Counted from the stretch's first letter, positions 45,300-57,425 are shown. The stretch: 64,000 nucleotides of DNA from Odobenus rosmarus divergens (GCF_000321225.1 NW_004450276.1:4975387-5039386), one strand, 5' to 3'. Notes: a model not told the origin generated them from the sequence alone. Program-made: numbers and translations.

Positions 45300-46845
45300 A
45301 ATAATTTTTACTATAATTTTACATGAACATGCACTTTTTTGGAAGGGGAAATAGAGAAGGTAATGGTCCTAAATAGGCTCCCCCAATTACTTTTTAATTT
45401 TTTGGTTCCCAATCGATTGTCTTTATAACCAAAAGACAGAGCAGAACTCACAAACACAAAGAAGCAAGAGGGTCAAGAGAAAAGAGCATGATGATAAGAG
45501 GTGGGGGAGGGGAAACCAAAAAAAAGAGAAGAAAAGAGCACAATGAACCTGGAGGGCTGAAAGTAGGAATGGCATCCCCGCGCTGAGTCTGGGCCAAGAG
45601 CTGAACATCTGTGTGCCTCGCTGACTCGTCTGTGCCACAGGGACCCAGAGAAGGGCCCCACCTACCTCACAGGTTTGTTTGCGAGGCTCCAAATGCACCA
45701 AGCGCTTCAGAAACATTAAAAGCCTGAGAAATATATAATTTATTCTATTTAACCAGAACGCATAGAGTGATCCATCAAGAAATTCACAGAGTGTCACTTT
45801 ACATCCCTCCCCCCACCAAAAAGCAAACTTATCCACTTAAGAACACTCAAGACTGAAACAAACCTTGACAGAAAAATCTTGCCCTCTTCCTTCCCAATCA
45901 GCAGGACTGCATCAAAACCATTCTGGACAGATGGGTAGTTAGTTCTATTTTTAAAGACCTCCAGGGAAGGAGAGTCTACAAACTGTCTTGGCACCTGATG
46001 CACCAATGCATGGGAGGGTAGCGTATAAATATCAGAACCGGTAAAGACGGTCTCCAGAATGCAGCCTGGCATGTATGTGCTCACGGAGCACTGACACACG
46101 CCTAAGAATCATTCTGAGAATTCCAGCCATGTCTTTGATTGCTGTTCCTCTTGCTTTTAATTATAACTGGTCCTTCCGAAAGTGAATGAATTAAGTGGAA
46201 GCGGAAAAAAAGAAGACTGTATTAATAAGAAAGATTCTGATTTAATATAAAATAAAATGACCATACCAAGAGCACAGAAATAGAATGCTTCATTCAGAAA
46301 TAAGGATTGTGGGGGAGGAGAGAATTTTTTTTCCTCCGGGCACATGGTAGATGCTCAATAAACATTTGTTAGGTGAATGCACCTGAGAAGTATAATCGGC
46401 CCCCTTATCCATTTAATGAGGAAGTGTTTTCTTGATACACTATTTGGAAGTGACGAAAGCGCAGCTGATTTAATGCCAGCCTAGTCTGTCATTCCATCCT
46501 TTCACACAGGGACTGGCTCCCAGAACCTGTTATTTCCCAATTCAGGTAGACTTTTGGACTTCGTTCCAGGCCATAGGAATGCCTCCTATTCAAAAACCCA
46601 GTGGGAATGACAGGGTGGGGACAAATGGAAGATGAAATCCAGCCTACACCGCCTTCTCTGGTCCTTTTCTAATTATGTGCCCAGCGGGGGGTGGGGGAGC
46701 ACCTTTTCTAATTCCGCACAAAAGCACAATGTAAGCTTTCAGAAAGCCTTGCTTTGACCCCACCCCTAGGTCTCCAAGATTTGAAGACTTTTCTCCCAAT
46801 ATAGAACAATTCTTGGAGACTGACTAGCAAATCCAAAATCACTCC
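45300..46845. other. Mostly unassigned; MIR-like patch at 45580-45725 and L2 tail at 46340-46380
   Basis: CCTACCTCACAGGTTTGTTT with AAGCGCTTCAGAAAC resembles a forward MIR tail. GTAGATGCTCAATAAACATT is an L2/MIR end. The 137-codon minus frame at 45836-45423 overlaps these and has no recognised domain, so I treat it as chance. Confidence 0.45.
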
Positions 46846-46849
46846 AAAT

Positions 46850-47052
46850 TGGTGATTGTCAACTAGGGTGATTTTGCCCCCAGAGGCAATGTCTACAGAT
46901 ATTTTTGAATGTTCCAACTTGGGGTCCATTATGGTATTTAGTGGGGAGGGGCCAGGGATGCTGCTAAACGTCCTATAAGGCACAAGACAGTGGCCAACAA
47001 CAAGGAACGATCAGGACCAAGATGTCAACACTGCCAATGTTGAGAATCCAGG
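46850..47052. mobile_element. hAT-family (MER5/MER20-like) non-autonomous element
   Basis: GTCAACTAGGGTGATTTTGC, CCCCCAGAGGCAATGTCTAC, GGGGCCAGGGATGCTGCTAA and CGTCCTATAAGGCACAAGAC match a common mammalian hAT short element. Subfamily not certain. Confidence 0.75.
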
Positions 47053-47154
47053 TTCTACACTGAAGTCCTTGCTACAATGTCTCTGAGGCCAAGAAAGTTT
47101 TATCTATGACAGTTTACAGGGACCAATCCACTTAGACACTCACCCACACCTTAC

Positions 47155-47270
47155 CCTATGATTCAACAAATAGTTACTGAATGCCTAGAGCTCTCTACTA
47201 GGCATGGAAACAAATAGAATATACTACCCTTCCTCAGAAAAATTATAAGCTAGTTGGAAAATAAGTGCAA
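47155..47270 (-). repeat. L2 3'-end fragment
   Basis: ATTCAACAAATAGTTACTGA, ATGCCTAGAGCTCTCTACTA and GGCATGGAAACAAATAG follow the reverse L2 terminus. Confidence 0.6.
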
Positions 47271-47382
47271 AACAGAGAGTATCTTGCTGGAACAAACGAA
47301 AACCCAGAAGGTATGTAGCACATAACTGCATATAATGTTTCTGTCATTTGTAATGAGTGGGAATGTGAACAGGCAGGACCTC

Positions 47383-47401
47383 CTTTTTTTTTTTTTTTTT
47401 T
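47383..47401 (+). repeat. Poly-T tract
   Basis: About 19 T in a row. No matching TSD found nearby. Confidence 0.9.
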
Positions 47402-47647
47402 AACTAGGAAGGTAATGGACATAATATTGAGAGAGGATGGGTGGAGACAATTTAGTTTAGTATGCTCTCTGGAACACTGTAGAGTTTTCCCCACAGAAAG
47501 AGATTATAAATACTAGTTCAGTTCCAGGTCAGCCCAGAAAAAACTTATTTAACCGTAATCCAGCTGAGGTAATAAAACCAGGGGAGTCCTGGCATACAAG
47601 AGCCCTGAGCTTTGTGACTCAGAAGAAAGGACAAAGAGATTACGTGC

Positions 47648-47714
47648 CTCCTCCCCACCACCCCCACCTGCTCCCTCCTCCCCACTTCCCCCTGCCCCCC
47701 CCACCCGCCACACA
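47648..47714 (-). repeat. C-rich tract; G-rich (G4-prone) on the NEBL sense strand
   Basis: On the minus strand there are at least six runs of three or more G separated by short spacers. This meets the usual G-quadruplex pattern, and the RNA sense of any NEBL long transcript would carry it. Confidence 0.8.
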
Positions 47715-47879
47715 CCAAATTTCCTAAGGGTAAGAGTGATCCTAGAAAACCTGCAACTAGTTCTTTTTTTAAACTTAAAAATAATATACACAAAAAGTCA
47801 AACTGTACTCCCCAAATTGCAAACAAAAATCCTACCTCAGACCCAGGTCGCCAGGCTCTTTTCCCAGAGGCAGTCAAGT

Positions 47880-48100
47880 TACTGTTTATTACATTTCATC
47901 CACAAATACTCTGCATATATTCATGCAAACAAATGCATGCATATATGCATATTAACCTTTCAAAATTATATGCAGAAATGGGAGCATACTATACAGTTTT
48001 TTTGGTACTTTCTTTTTAACCATAAATCTACCTGTTTGTTTAATGGCTGCAGAATATTCCATCATATGGATACACCATTTATATCAATATAGGATGACTC
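47880..48100 (-). mobile_element. L1 3'-region fragment
   Basis: TTTAATGGCTGCAGAATATT, CCATCATATGGATACACCAT and 'tttctttttaaccataaat' follow the reverse complement of the L1 ORF2 end/3' UTR. Confidence 0.65.
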
Positions 48101-48109
48101 CTAGGAACA

Positions 48110-50480
48110 TTTTGAAAAAGCGAAAGTTCATCTTTCCCCTCTTACAACTCAATACCCCAAACCCCAAAGGTTTCCCCTGTCCTCAGGGCAGAGTTGTTCC
48201 AAACCCTTCACTTTCTCCTCTTCGTTGCTTCTGCTCTGTCCCCTTTTCCAAAGTGTCCTCTCTCCAAAAGCATGGGCTTCTTCTCTCCACCAAACACACT
48301 TAGCTTCTCTTCTAGCTTCTTTCTTCTTGACCTCACTGACCTTATTTTGAAGAAAGCAATCTGATTCACACTTACTATATGAATTGCTGACACGTCCTTA
48401 GCCTTCACTTTTAGAAAAGGAGATGTTCGTTAACTAAATTGAACCCAACTATTGGAATTCCAGGGAGAACAACAAAATTTAAAAAACAAAATCAATAACA
48501 CACCATTTGGAGTTGGGGGTTACCATAGTGACTTGATTCATGTCAGAGAATCTAGGCAGAGAGAGCTTTCTCTAACTGACGGAACTTTGGGCAGTTTCTA
48601 CTTTTCCTCTAGCTAAAAATCCACTCATTCTTCAAAAGTTCTGAGGCTTTTCACAATACTCTTATTCATCAGGGGGCCTGGGAGGTGGGGAACAGCTGTC
48701 TGTAGATATGGGTCATTCGTAAATGTGTATTTGTAACATAGGGACCCCACCATTCCAAGACTTGCTGCCAGAAAATTGAGAAAGAGCAGAAAAGAACATT
48801 TTAACTAAGCTCTCCATTATATGTCTTATGAAATCCTATATGCCATATAAAAATACCAATATCTCTTCATCAGATGCCCCCCAAAATTGCCTGAGTAGCT
48901 ACGGGTATCTTGTTGCTATGTTATAGACAGAAATAACTATTCCCTTTTCACCGGGGTCAGGATGGTTGTAGACTCAGTTCTGAAATTAAATCCTATTGGA
49001 GAGAGACCCAAGGTAAATGCTGAAGTAATGGTAACATGGAGCTGTAGGCGTGATTTATAGTAAAAGGATTCTTTTGCTATCCTTAACAAAATTTGACTAA
49101 TTTTTCAAAGACGACTTAAACAAACTTGGGATTTGATTATATGAAATTCTGCTTCTTATGCAGTCCCTTTTTTTACTTTTTCTTTTCTTTTCTTTTTAGT
49201 TTCCTAATGCAAGCTTTGGCTCATAAACAATGAACCAAATGCTCGGCCTATATATATATATACACCTATATGGAAATTACCCACATTTTGTCCCAAGGTT
49301 ATAGAATATTCAATATCCTATTCTAGGGATTTCCAGCCAATTCTACTCCCCCGGGACATATTACTATAGGACTTTGACTCCAGGAAAGAAATCTGTCCCT
49401 CATTAACTGGAATGGCCGGGAGAGATTTTCATTGGATCTGTGTGAGCCAAGGTGCTATATGGGCATAGTATGCACTCTTGAATTCGGCGAGAGCCTGCAG
49501 AACTGATGCTGATCATGCAGCCACCTGAAGAGTCATGCTGAATAAGCTCTGCTAACAGGATTCAGGAGTGAGGGAGGACAGATGCGCGTGAAGAGAGAAA
49601 CACAACCTATGAATACCACTGTCAATAGAACAAGCTCTCCAGTCGGGCCTCAGGACTCAAAGATGAGACAAAAACGCCCCTCTCCGGAAAGAGATCACAG
49701 ATGAGTTAGAGACAGAAGAAAAGTTAGAGATGCCGACGGTCTGGTCAGGCAGTGGCGGTGGGTGGGAAGAAGGGATGTGAGGCTGGAGGGGCTGGGAACT
49801 TCACTTGAACACGACGGATGGCTGGGGGGCCGATGGAGGAGCAGAAGTTGGAGATGGCGGAGGTTTCTGAAGTGTGGCAATGAGACCAAATAAGACAGGG
49901 AATAAAGAAGAATAACAGGAATGGATAACGAGCTCTGTTTGGGACGTACTGACCTTCAGATGCCCACGGAACGCTGTGGTGGATCACAAACTTCAGCTTA
50001 ACCGTGTGAAATTTATGGTAACTTTAAATTATTCCTATAAGAAATACATAAATCTTTTCTTCACAGGGATTCTTAATGAAAGCTGAACAGTTGCAAGACA
50101 AAAGGAGGGTATCATCAAATATGGAATAATGGACGAAGCGCATGCCGGCACTTGACAATAGGAGACCCAGTGCATGGAGCAAACGGTGGTCATCATTAGT
50201 AGTAAATAAGACACATGAAAGAGTTAACTGTTAGTCTTTGAATTCAAGGACAGAGAGAGGCCTAACTGTAAACTGTGTATCCTCAGTTAAATCAAAGCCA
50301 AGTCAGTAACAGTACATTAAAACCATATCCCGAGAGTCATAATTTCAACTGCTTAAGTTAAAAACCAAATTCTGTCTTTTAAGAGTCCATGTAAATATCC
50401 TTTGCTAGGGTAAACACAGAAAAACTTGAGAGCAAGAATGCACAAATGACTTCCATGTGGCATGTGGTCCAGGGGACAGC
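48110..50480. other. Unassigned sequence
   Basis: No repeat family or gene recognised. The open frames near 48043-48408 and 49695-49987 lack domains. A short TATATATATA run is at 49250. Confidence 0.4.
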
Positions 50481-50565
50481 CTGTAGGTGGCCAGAGAGCT
50501 GGGGTTCAAATCCCAGTTTTGCACCAACCTTGAGAGGTCATGTATCCTAAACAGTCACTGCTCCT
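50480..50565 (+). repeat. MIR fragment
   Basis: GAGCTGGGGTTCAAATCCCA and GAGAGGTCATGTATCCTAAA follow the MIR core. Confidence 0.5.
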
Positions 50566-50635
50566 TATGGTGAGATATGGCTGACTCCTACATAGTCATG
50601 ACCAAGTAAGTGTATATCTAAAATAGGAGCCTTTT

Positions 50636-50850
50636 GGGGTGCCTGGGTGGCTCAGCCGTTAAGCATCTGCCTTCGGCTCAGGTCATGATCCCAGGGTCCT
50701 GGGATCGAGCCCCGTATCGGGCTCCCTGCTCAGCGGGAAGCCTGCGTCTCCCTCTCCTACTCCTCCTTCTTGTGTTCCCTCTCTCACTGTCTCTCTCTCT
50801 CTGTCAAATAAATAAATAAATAATCTTTAAAAAAATAAAATAAAATAAAA
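50636..50850 (+). mobile_element. SINEC, full length
   Basis: GGGGTGCCTGGGTGGCTCAG to a (TAAA)n/(AAAAT)n tail. Flanked by AAAATAGGAGCCTT (50620-50633) and AAAATAGGAGACTT (50847-50860). Confidence 0.96.
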
Positions 50851-50880
50851 TAGGAGACTTACTTAAAGGCACATCTCATA

Positions 50881-51548
50881 AAACAGTACCATCCAATAGA
50901 AATGTGATGTAAGCTATCTATTAACTTGAACTTTTCTAGTAGCTACTTTTAAAAGGGAAAATTTTTTAAATCAAGTGAAATTAATTTAGCAATATAGTTT
51001 AGCTCAACATATCCAAATTATTGTCCTTTCAACATGCATGCAGTCAATATAAAGCTATCCATGAGAGTTTGCATATTTTTTAGCTAAGTCTTTGAAATCA
51101 GGGTACAATATATTTTTTTAATTTTTTAAAGTTTTTTTTAAGATATTTAATTATTTGATAGAGAGAGAGCACGAGCAGGGGTAGGAGCAGAAGGAGAAGC
51201 AGACTCCCCACAGAGCGGGGAGCCCAATGCGGGGCTCAATCCTGGCACTCTGGGATCATGACCTAAGCCAAAGGCAGACGCTTAACCAACTGAGTCACCC
51301 AGTTGCCCCCAGGGTACAATTTATACTCACAGTCCAGATGCTAAATTTTACCAAAGATACTTGGTATAGATTCCGTTATCTATATTGTCCCAAACATAGT
51401 AAAAGTTTTCCAATAACTGAATCAAGTATCAGTTTTAACGTTAAATTAAATAAAATTAAATGTTCAATTCTTCCACTACATGAGACACATTTCAAGCACT
51501 CTGTAGCCACACATGGCCAGACGGCTACCCTCCTGGGCAGCTCAGCAT
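50881..51548. mobile_element. hAT-family element split by a SINEC
   Basis: ACAGTACCATCCAATAGAAA, TTTCTAGTAGCTACTTTTAA, CATGCAGTCAATATAAAG and TAAGTCTTTGAAATCAGGGT match the same hAT consensus as 29542-29845. It resumes after the SINE, and ATTTCAAGCACTCTGTAGCC then CACACATGGCCAGACGGCTA form its other end. Confidence 0.7.
51125..51309 (-). mobile_element. SINEC inside hAT element
   Basis: Reverse element ending GAGTCACCCAGTTGCC. Flanked by CAGGGTACAAT at 51099-51109 and 51310-51320, a TSD in the hAT sequence. Confidence 0.95.
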
Positions 51549-52089
51549 TAAGGTAAAAAGAGTTACTCAGACTCATTCCGAGCCTGGCTACGCCTCTACT
51601 CTCAAGTGCTTACAGAAGAACTTGGACGTACGCAGGATGGGCGACTGAGCTGAGACTCTGAAGCACTGAGAAAGAGGAGAACAGAGGAAGGCACTGGAAA
51701 GGTACAATGAGGAGAGCCCACAGGCACAGATCCAGAAAAAACAGGAGCAACCCTTTGTGGCTACCTCGCCCTCCACCGCTAACCACAAGCCGGCCCGTAC
51801 CTGACCATACACCTCCTCGCCTTCCGCCTTCCCTCCTGGTGCAGTGGAGAAGCATTCCTGGATCCTATCAAAGGCCGACCCCTTCACCTGTCCTTTGAAT
51901 TCTATTCCCACCATCCTCCTCTCTCCTCCCCAACCCTCTCTTCCCCTCGTGCGTCCCGGCTTCTATTCCACTAGATCGATTCCATCAATGTTAATTCAAA
52001 TATGCTTTAGTAGCTCACATATGAAAACCAAACAACAACAAAAAGATAAATATAACAAAAATATTTTGACCTTATATTTACCTCCAGCT

Positions 52090-53130
52090 TCAGTCCCGTC
52101 TTTCCTGCCCTTCACAGCAAAACGTACTGAACAAGCTAACTTCTATTCACTATTTCCGATTCATCATCTCCCACTCCAACCTGACCCTCCTCCCCGCGAC
52201 ACCACTAAAACTGCTCGTGCCAAGGTCAGCAGCTCCCTTCATGGCGCCAGACTTAATGAGCTTCTCAGTGCCCTCCCTTTATTTGACCCCTCGGCAGCAT
52301 TTGCCAGTTGACCGCTATTCTTTTTAAAAATGCTTTCCTCCCTTGGTTTCTGTTTCCTAATTTACTTCCTAGCTTCCCTTCTCATCTCTACACTTTCTCT
52401 CTAGGTGACCTCAGCTAATTCCAAGGTTTGAAATACCATCTAGGTGCTGATGACTCGCTCTAGTTTGTACCTCCTTCCCTGCTCTCTCCCCTGAGTTCCA
52501 TGCTGTCGGGAGAAGAGCTTACTGGTCGCCTCCATTTGGACGTTCAGATCCAACCAAGTGGGGTTTCCACCTTCCACCACTTGTTCCTTCCCTGGTCTTC
52601 CTTGTCTAAGTGACATGGCCACACCATTCACCCATTTGCTAGAACCAAAATTCTAGGAGACACCTCTGTTTTCTCTGCTCCCTCATTCTCCACTTTTCAT
52701 TCTTCAGCATGAAGCTGAAGGAGCCCCACCTCCAAAATAAAACATAAAATTGTCCTCTTTTCTCCATTTCTACCACTGGCTTAGTCCAAACTACCCTACC
52801 TTACCTGTCCCCCATAATCATTCCCTGTGCTCATTCTTGGCCCTGTGCAATCCATTTTTTTCCCCACACAACAGCCAAGTAATCTTTTCGAAAATGTAAA
52901 TCAAATTGTGTCACACCCTACTTTAAAACTTTCAAAGGCTTCCACTATAGTTATAGTAAAATACCAACTCTTATCATGGCCCTGCCTTCTCTTTCCTTTA
53001 CATCCTATGCCACTTTCTCCTTTGCTCACTCTAGTCTTACCTCCATGCCCACAACATATAGAACTCCTTCCCACTGGAAAAATTCTATACTTGATGCCCC
53101 TTCTGTTTTGAGACTAAACAGATGACCCCC
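52090..53130 (+). mobile_element. L2 LINE remnant with reverse-transcriptase region, about 1 kb
   Basis: Phrases parallel the L2 consensus in order: CACCACTAAAACTGCTCGTG, CCAAGGTCAGCAGCTCCCTT, CTCGGCAGCATTTGCCAGTT, AATACCATCTAGGTGCTGAT, TTTCAAAGGCTTCCACTATA and CATGGCCCTGCCTTCTCTTT. The frame at 51844-52311 covers part of the fossil reverse transcriptase, but stops and indels break it further on. The left boundary is uncertain. Confidence 0.75.
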
Positions 53131-53139
53131 TCTTAGAGG

Positions 53140-53690
53140 TGGATCAAGTAAATACCAACAAGAAAGACAAAATCCTTGCAAATGGTTCCGAACCTCTTCC
53201 AATTCACAAGAAGCATACGTGATCCAGGTCCAGTCTCTCTAGCATAGGGCTTGCCTGGAATGATATAACTGCAAAACATCCAAAGTAGGCAACACTCTAT
53301 TCCCATGAGAGATCAAGAATATTTAGCCAGCCACCTCTGTCACATGGATAGTTGTAGCCTTGCCCTCCACATATGACACACAGACACAAAAACCTGCACC
53401 TTCCCTTCAGTGAATCATGAAAAACAAGCACCAATGGGACTTTGAGAAAGGACAGTATAACTGAGCAAGGAATTCCTTTCAATTCATACCTAAGCCATTC
53501 ATAATTTTCTCAACCTTTCCTTCCCCATAAGAAAAAACAAAAACAAAAACACTAATTCCCTGACATTTCAGCTTAAAACCAGCTAACCAAAATTTTACTC
53601 GGCAGATGTTACTTGAGCATGACAAAGGTACACCACAACTCTCAATCCCTTCCAAACAGCTGGTAGATTGTAAATTCCTCAGCAAAGGAA
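53140..53690. other. Unassigned sequence
   Basis: No repeat or gene recognised. Confidence 0.4.
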
Positions 53691-53693
53691 TGC

Positions 53694-53707
53694 AAGAAGA
53701 AAGAAAG

Positions 53708-53770
<63 letters not shown>

Positions 53771-53840
53771 AAAAGAAAGAAGAAAGAAAGAAAGAGAAAA
53801 AGAAAAAGAAAGAAATGAAAGAGAAAAGAAAAAGAAAAAT
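53694..53840 (+). repeat. (GAAA)n microsatellite
   Basis: More than 140 bases of GAAA units with a few GAAAA and GA variants. The long overlapping open frames here on both strands are translations of the repeat. Confidence 0.98.
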
Positions 53841-53844
53841 CTTC

Positions 53845-55335
53845 CACACATCTTTAAACTGCAAAACTGCTATTTCAGAATCAACTCTATTTACTCTGGG
53901 CCTGCCATAAAATGAAAACATGGGAGCCTGGAAATCTACCAACAACTCAGTTTATAAATTAAGAGAAACACTTTGCCAGTTGAACCTAATGAATAGACAA
54001 AGCAGAATCAGAAGTATGAAGAGATCAAGGAGCAATTTTCCTCTAGAATAACAAAGATGTGGGGTGGAGGTCAGCAGATCACCAAGCAGTGAAGGCTGTC
54101 AATTGCTAGGCTCCAAACAAGTGCCCTGGAAGGTCCTGGCCTCCAAGGGGAGGTTCCTTAGCTTGCCTAGGGAGGCTGGACCCCAGAGACTGGAGTTTCT
54201 AGCCTGGGAAAGATTCCGGAACCAAAATCCCCTGGGATGTCATGGACAAGCATATCAACAGTGATCGTGAGGACTTGAAATGAGAATTTTTCCTCCCCCC
54301 ACCCCTCTTTACCTTTTACATTCGTATACGCATCCTAAAATCAGCCCAGGAACTCCCGTACTGACCATGCTGATTATTTCTAGGGGCCAAATTCAAGCTA
54401 AAATAAGTAAAGAAATTATAAAGAAATAAAGTATTTCTGACAAAAATTATTTCATCACTAACAGCATGTTCTTTGTATTGGCAATATATGAGAATACATG
54501 CTCTTTGTGACAACTGCCACGTTTTCTAAAATACTATTTTCTACACATGGTATTGCTGATTAAAGAAGCTTCCACAGACTTGTCATTTATATCTATTTAA
54601 CACAGTTGAATAAAACAATTTCATTTGTCAATGTTAATGCCGGTGTTATTTCTCTGCATACCTTTTCTAGTCAAAGAAATTTTGTCAAGAAGACAAAAGT
54701 TGAAAACTGTAACCTCAGCAATCACTAACTTTGGGGACTTATCCCCTGGTACAAATGTTCATGCATATGCATATTTTTATCACATACTCAGACAGATGCC
54801 CTTGCATTGATTTGAATACTTGCATAAATATTAATGTGTACAAATGCTTGCATGCAGAAAGCCCATTTATGAAATATCCAATTGCATAAATTAGGAACAT
54901 TAGATACTAACTGCATTAACACTTCATAAAATACATGCACAAGTTTGCATGACAAAAAAAAAGGCACAACCCATTGGAAGAAACCAGATTCTCTCCATGT
55001 GTTTGCTATTCTGTAGTCACAAACTGAGAATTTCCACAAACTCTTTGAAGCCTTCAGATTATTCATAATTTTTACACTTAGATGTATCTCTCCTGAGCTG
55101 AAAGGAATCACATTCTTTTCTAGAGTAAATTTATGAATTGTTACATATGACCCCAAAAGGAAATATCAATTTTTTAAATCACTCAATGGCCTCAGATACT
55201 AGCTTTTTCACAAAGAATATGACTCAAAAATAATTTTCACAATATATCATCCTCAAAACTTACCTGTATACCATTATATTATATGTCTGATTCATGCACA
55301 GTCATGGCAGGTAAATGAAAACTTTTAAAAAATTA
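53845..55335. other. Unassigned sequence
   Basis: No repeat family or gene recognised. The 122-codon minus frame at 55156-54788 has no familiar domain. Confidence 0.4.
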
Positions 55336-55339
55336 CAAA

Positions 55340-55935
55340 AGAAAATACACAGAGAACAGATTGATGGTTACCAGAGGCAGCCGGGAGAGGATGAGCAAAA
55401 TGGGTGAAGGGGGTAAGAAGGTACAGACTTCCAGGTCTGAGATAAATCAGTCCTGGGGAGATAACGTACTGAATAATAACTACAGTTAACAATATCACAG
55501 AGTATGTATCAAAGTTGCTAAGAGAGTAGATCTTAAAAGTTCTTGTCACAAGAGGGGTGCCTGGGTGACTCAGGCAGCTGGGCGTCTGACTTGATTTCAC
55601 CTCAGGTCACGATCTCAGGGTTTGGTCATGATCTCAGGGTTGTGGGATCAAGCCCCACGTCAGGCTCCATGCTGGGCGTGGAGTCTGCTTGAGATTCTCT
55701 CTTTCCCCTCTCCTTCCCCTCCCCCCACATTCTCTCTCTCTCTCTAAAATAAATAAATTTTTTTTAAAAAAAGTTCTTGTCACAAGAAAAAAAAATATAA
55801 CTATGTGTGGTGATGGATGGTAACTAGACCTACTGTGGTGATCATTTCACACTACATACAAATATCAAATCATTATGCTATACACTTGAAACTAATATGT
55901 TACGTATCAACTATATCTCAGTTTAAAAAAAAAAA
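55340..55935 (+). mobile_element. L1 3' UTR split by a SINEC
   Basis: CAGATTGATGGTTACCAGAG, GTTGCTAAGAGAGTAGATCT, then after the SINE GTGTGGTGATGGATGGTAAC, CTGTGGTGATCATTTCACAC and a poly-A end (55924-55935). Same 3' UTR type as at 31990-32765. Confidence 0.9.
55554..55768 (+). mobile_element. SINEC, older subtype with internal duplication
   Basis: GGGGTGCCTGGGTGACTCAG to a TTTTTTTTAAAAAA-type tail. Flanked by a perfect 19-bp duplication AAAAGTTCTTGTCACAAGA at 55535-55553 and 55769-55787. Inside, the 'ggtca(c/t)gatctcagggtt' segment occurs twice in tandem. Confidence 0.95.
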
Positions 55936-55939
55936 AGAA

Positions 55940-56500
55940 ATACAATGACGCCCAACGGTTTAGTGAAGTTGGACACAACACAATTGTCCATTGGCAGTTG
56001 GCTCCTGTCCTCCAGCCAGCTCCAATTTTCAAATGGAGACAGACTAAGGTGCTTACCTGGGGGAGACGGGTATTGAGGAAATAATTTCCTAGAGACCATG
56101 TGAGTCTTCTCAGTGCAAGAAACGGCCAGCTGGGTACACTATGAGTTTCATTTTCTTTACTTTTGTACTTTTTGTGATAGTATAAATTAACTTAAAAATA
56201 TTTTTTCATTAACTTTGAAAAAAAAATCAAGTCTGCATTTCACACTTGAACTTTTGTCCCCTCTTCATCATATTCTGACAAGCTCTCACTGCCCACCTCA
56301 GATTGGGCATCAGTCTCATCTGTGACTGAACCAGGCTTGACGGGTCTACGGTCAAAACAAAGAAAAGAGGAAAAGAGCTCTCAACTCAAAGTATTACTTC
56401 TACTATAGAGGGTGCCTACTTCTCCTTGAAACTCAAATTCAGCTCTTGGGAGAACACGGCAAGCATTTTAAAGGCTGAATGGACACACCAAGCATTTGGC
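55940..56500. other. Unassigned sequence
   Basis: No repeat or gene recognised. Confidence 0.4.
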
Positions 56501-56504
56501 ACTA

Positions 56505-56967
56505 CATAGTCCCCCCTCATCTGCAGATTCGCTTTGAACACTGTCACTTACTCGTGGTCATCCATGGCCCGGAAGCAGATGCTCTTCCTTCTGACTTACC
56601 ATCAGAAGGTCAGTAGTGACCTGACACTGTGTCACAGTGCCTACGCCATTCACTCATGTCACCTCCTCATGCAGGCATTCTGTCATCTCACACCATTACA
56701 ACAAGAAGGGCGAGCACAGTCCAAAAAGGTATTTTGAGAGAGAGACCACATTCACCTCACTTTTCTTACAGTGTATTGTTATAACTTCTCTTCTATCATT
56801 CATTGTCATTGTTAATCTCTTACTGTGCCTGATTTATACATCAAACTTTATCATAGGTATGTATGCATAGGAAAAAACATAGTATATACAGGGTTCAGTA
56901 CTATTGGTGGTTTCAGGCATCCACTGGGGTCTTGAAATGTATTCCCCACCGATAAGGGAGGACTATG
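56505..56967 (+). mobile_element. Tigger-type (pogo/Tc1-mariner) DNA transposon, non-autonomous
   Basis: Inverted termini CATAGTCCCCCCTCATCTGC and GATAAGGGAGGACTATG bound the element. Inside are TTACAGTGTATTGTTATAAC, TAATCTCTTACTGTGCCTGA, ATCATAGGTATGTATGCATA and GGTTTCAGGCATCCACTGGG, the Tigger 3' half. Most of the transposase is deleted. Confidence 0.88.
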
Positions 56968-57019
56968 GCATTTCTGCCTCATCTAGAAGGACAGACTACT
57001 GATAAAAGGTTTGGGACAG

Positions 57020-57425
57020 GGACTGACGATGGCCACCAAGTCCCACTCTTTGTCTTCCTCCTTGGCTCCCTGCAGTCAGGCAAGTCCACACGACTGAACT
57101 CTCTTGTGGAATATGGATGGGTATGATGTACACAACTTCCAGACCCAGCCCCTGTGACCTCTCATGACCCACCACGGTTCCTCGCTCTGTTTGCCTGCAT
57201 GCTAGATGTAGCTCATCCAGTGCAACATTCTCAGACCCAAGGGGACAGCAGAGACACGAATGCACAAAGTAGGGCCCCGACACCACCCCGTCTGCTGCCA
57301 ACCCACATCGGCCTGCTTCCTGAGAGAAAAATAAACCTCTGCTGTGCTCAGACCCGAGGACTGTTTATTTCAGCAATTAACCTGTTCCGACTCACATATG
57401 TAAGTCAGACCAGACAAGGTCCCTC
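57020..57425 (+). mobile_element. Probable LTR remnant (ERVL/MaLR class)
   Basis: The end reads GAGAGAAAAATAAACCTCTG, then GAGGACTGTTTATTTCAGCA and a TTAACCTGTTCCGACTCA close, resembling the poly-A/R-U5 end of old ERVL-type LTRs. No internal coding region follows. Confidence 0.4.

Noticed and set aside
45423..45836. 137-codon minus-strand frame in NEBL sense direction
   Set aside because: It overlaps a MIR-like patch, has no recognised domain, and has no plausible splice junctions. I found no nebulin or LIM motif in it.
47383..47401. Poly-T as a mark of a reverse-orientation retrocopy
   Set aside because: No matching target-site duplication or retroposed body could be found to its right.
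53694..53840. Regular repeats that could suggest a CRISPR array
   Set aside because: This is a tetranucleotide microsatellite with no spacers, in a mammalian genome.
53479..53945. Several long frames on both strands
   Set aside because: They are readings of the (GAAA)n repeat (Lys/Glu/Arg or Phe/Leu/Ser runs).
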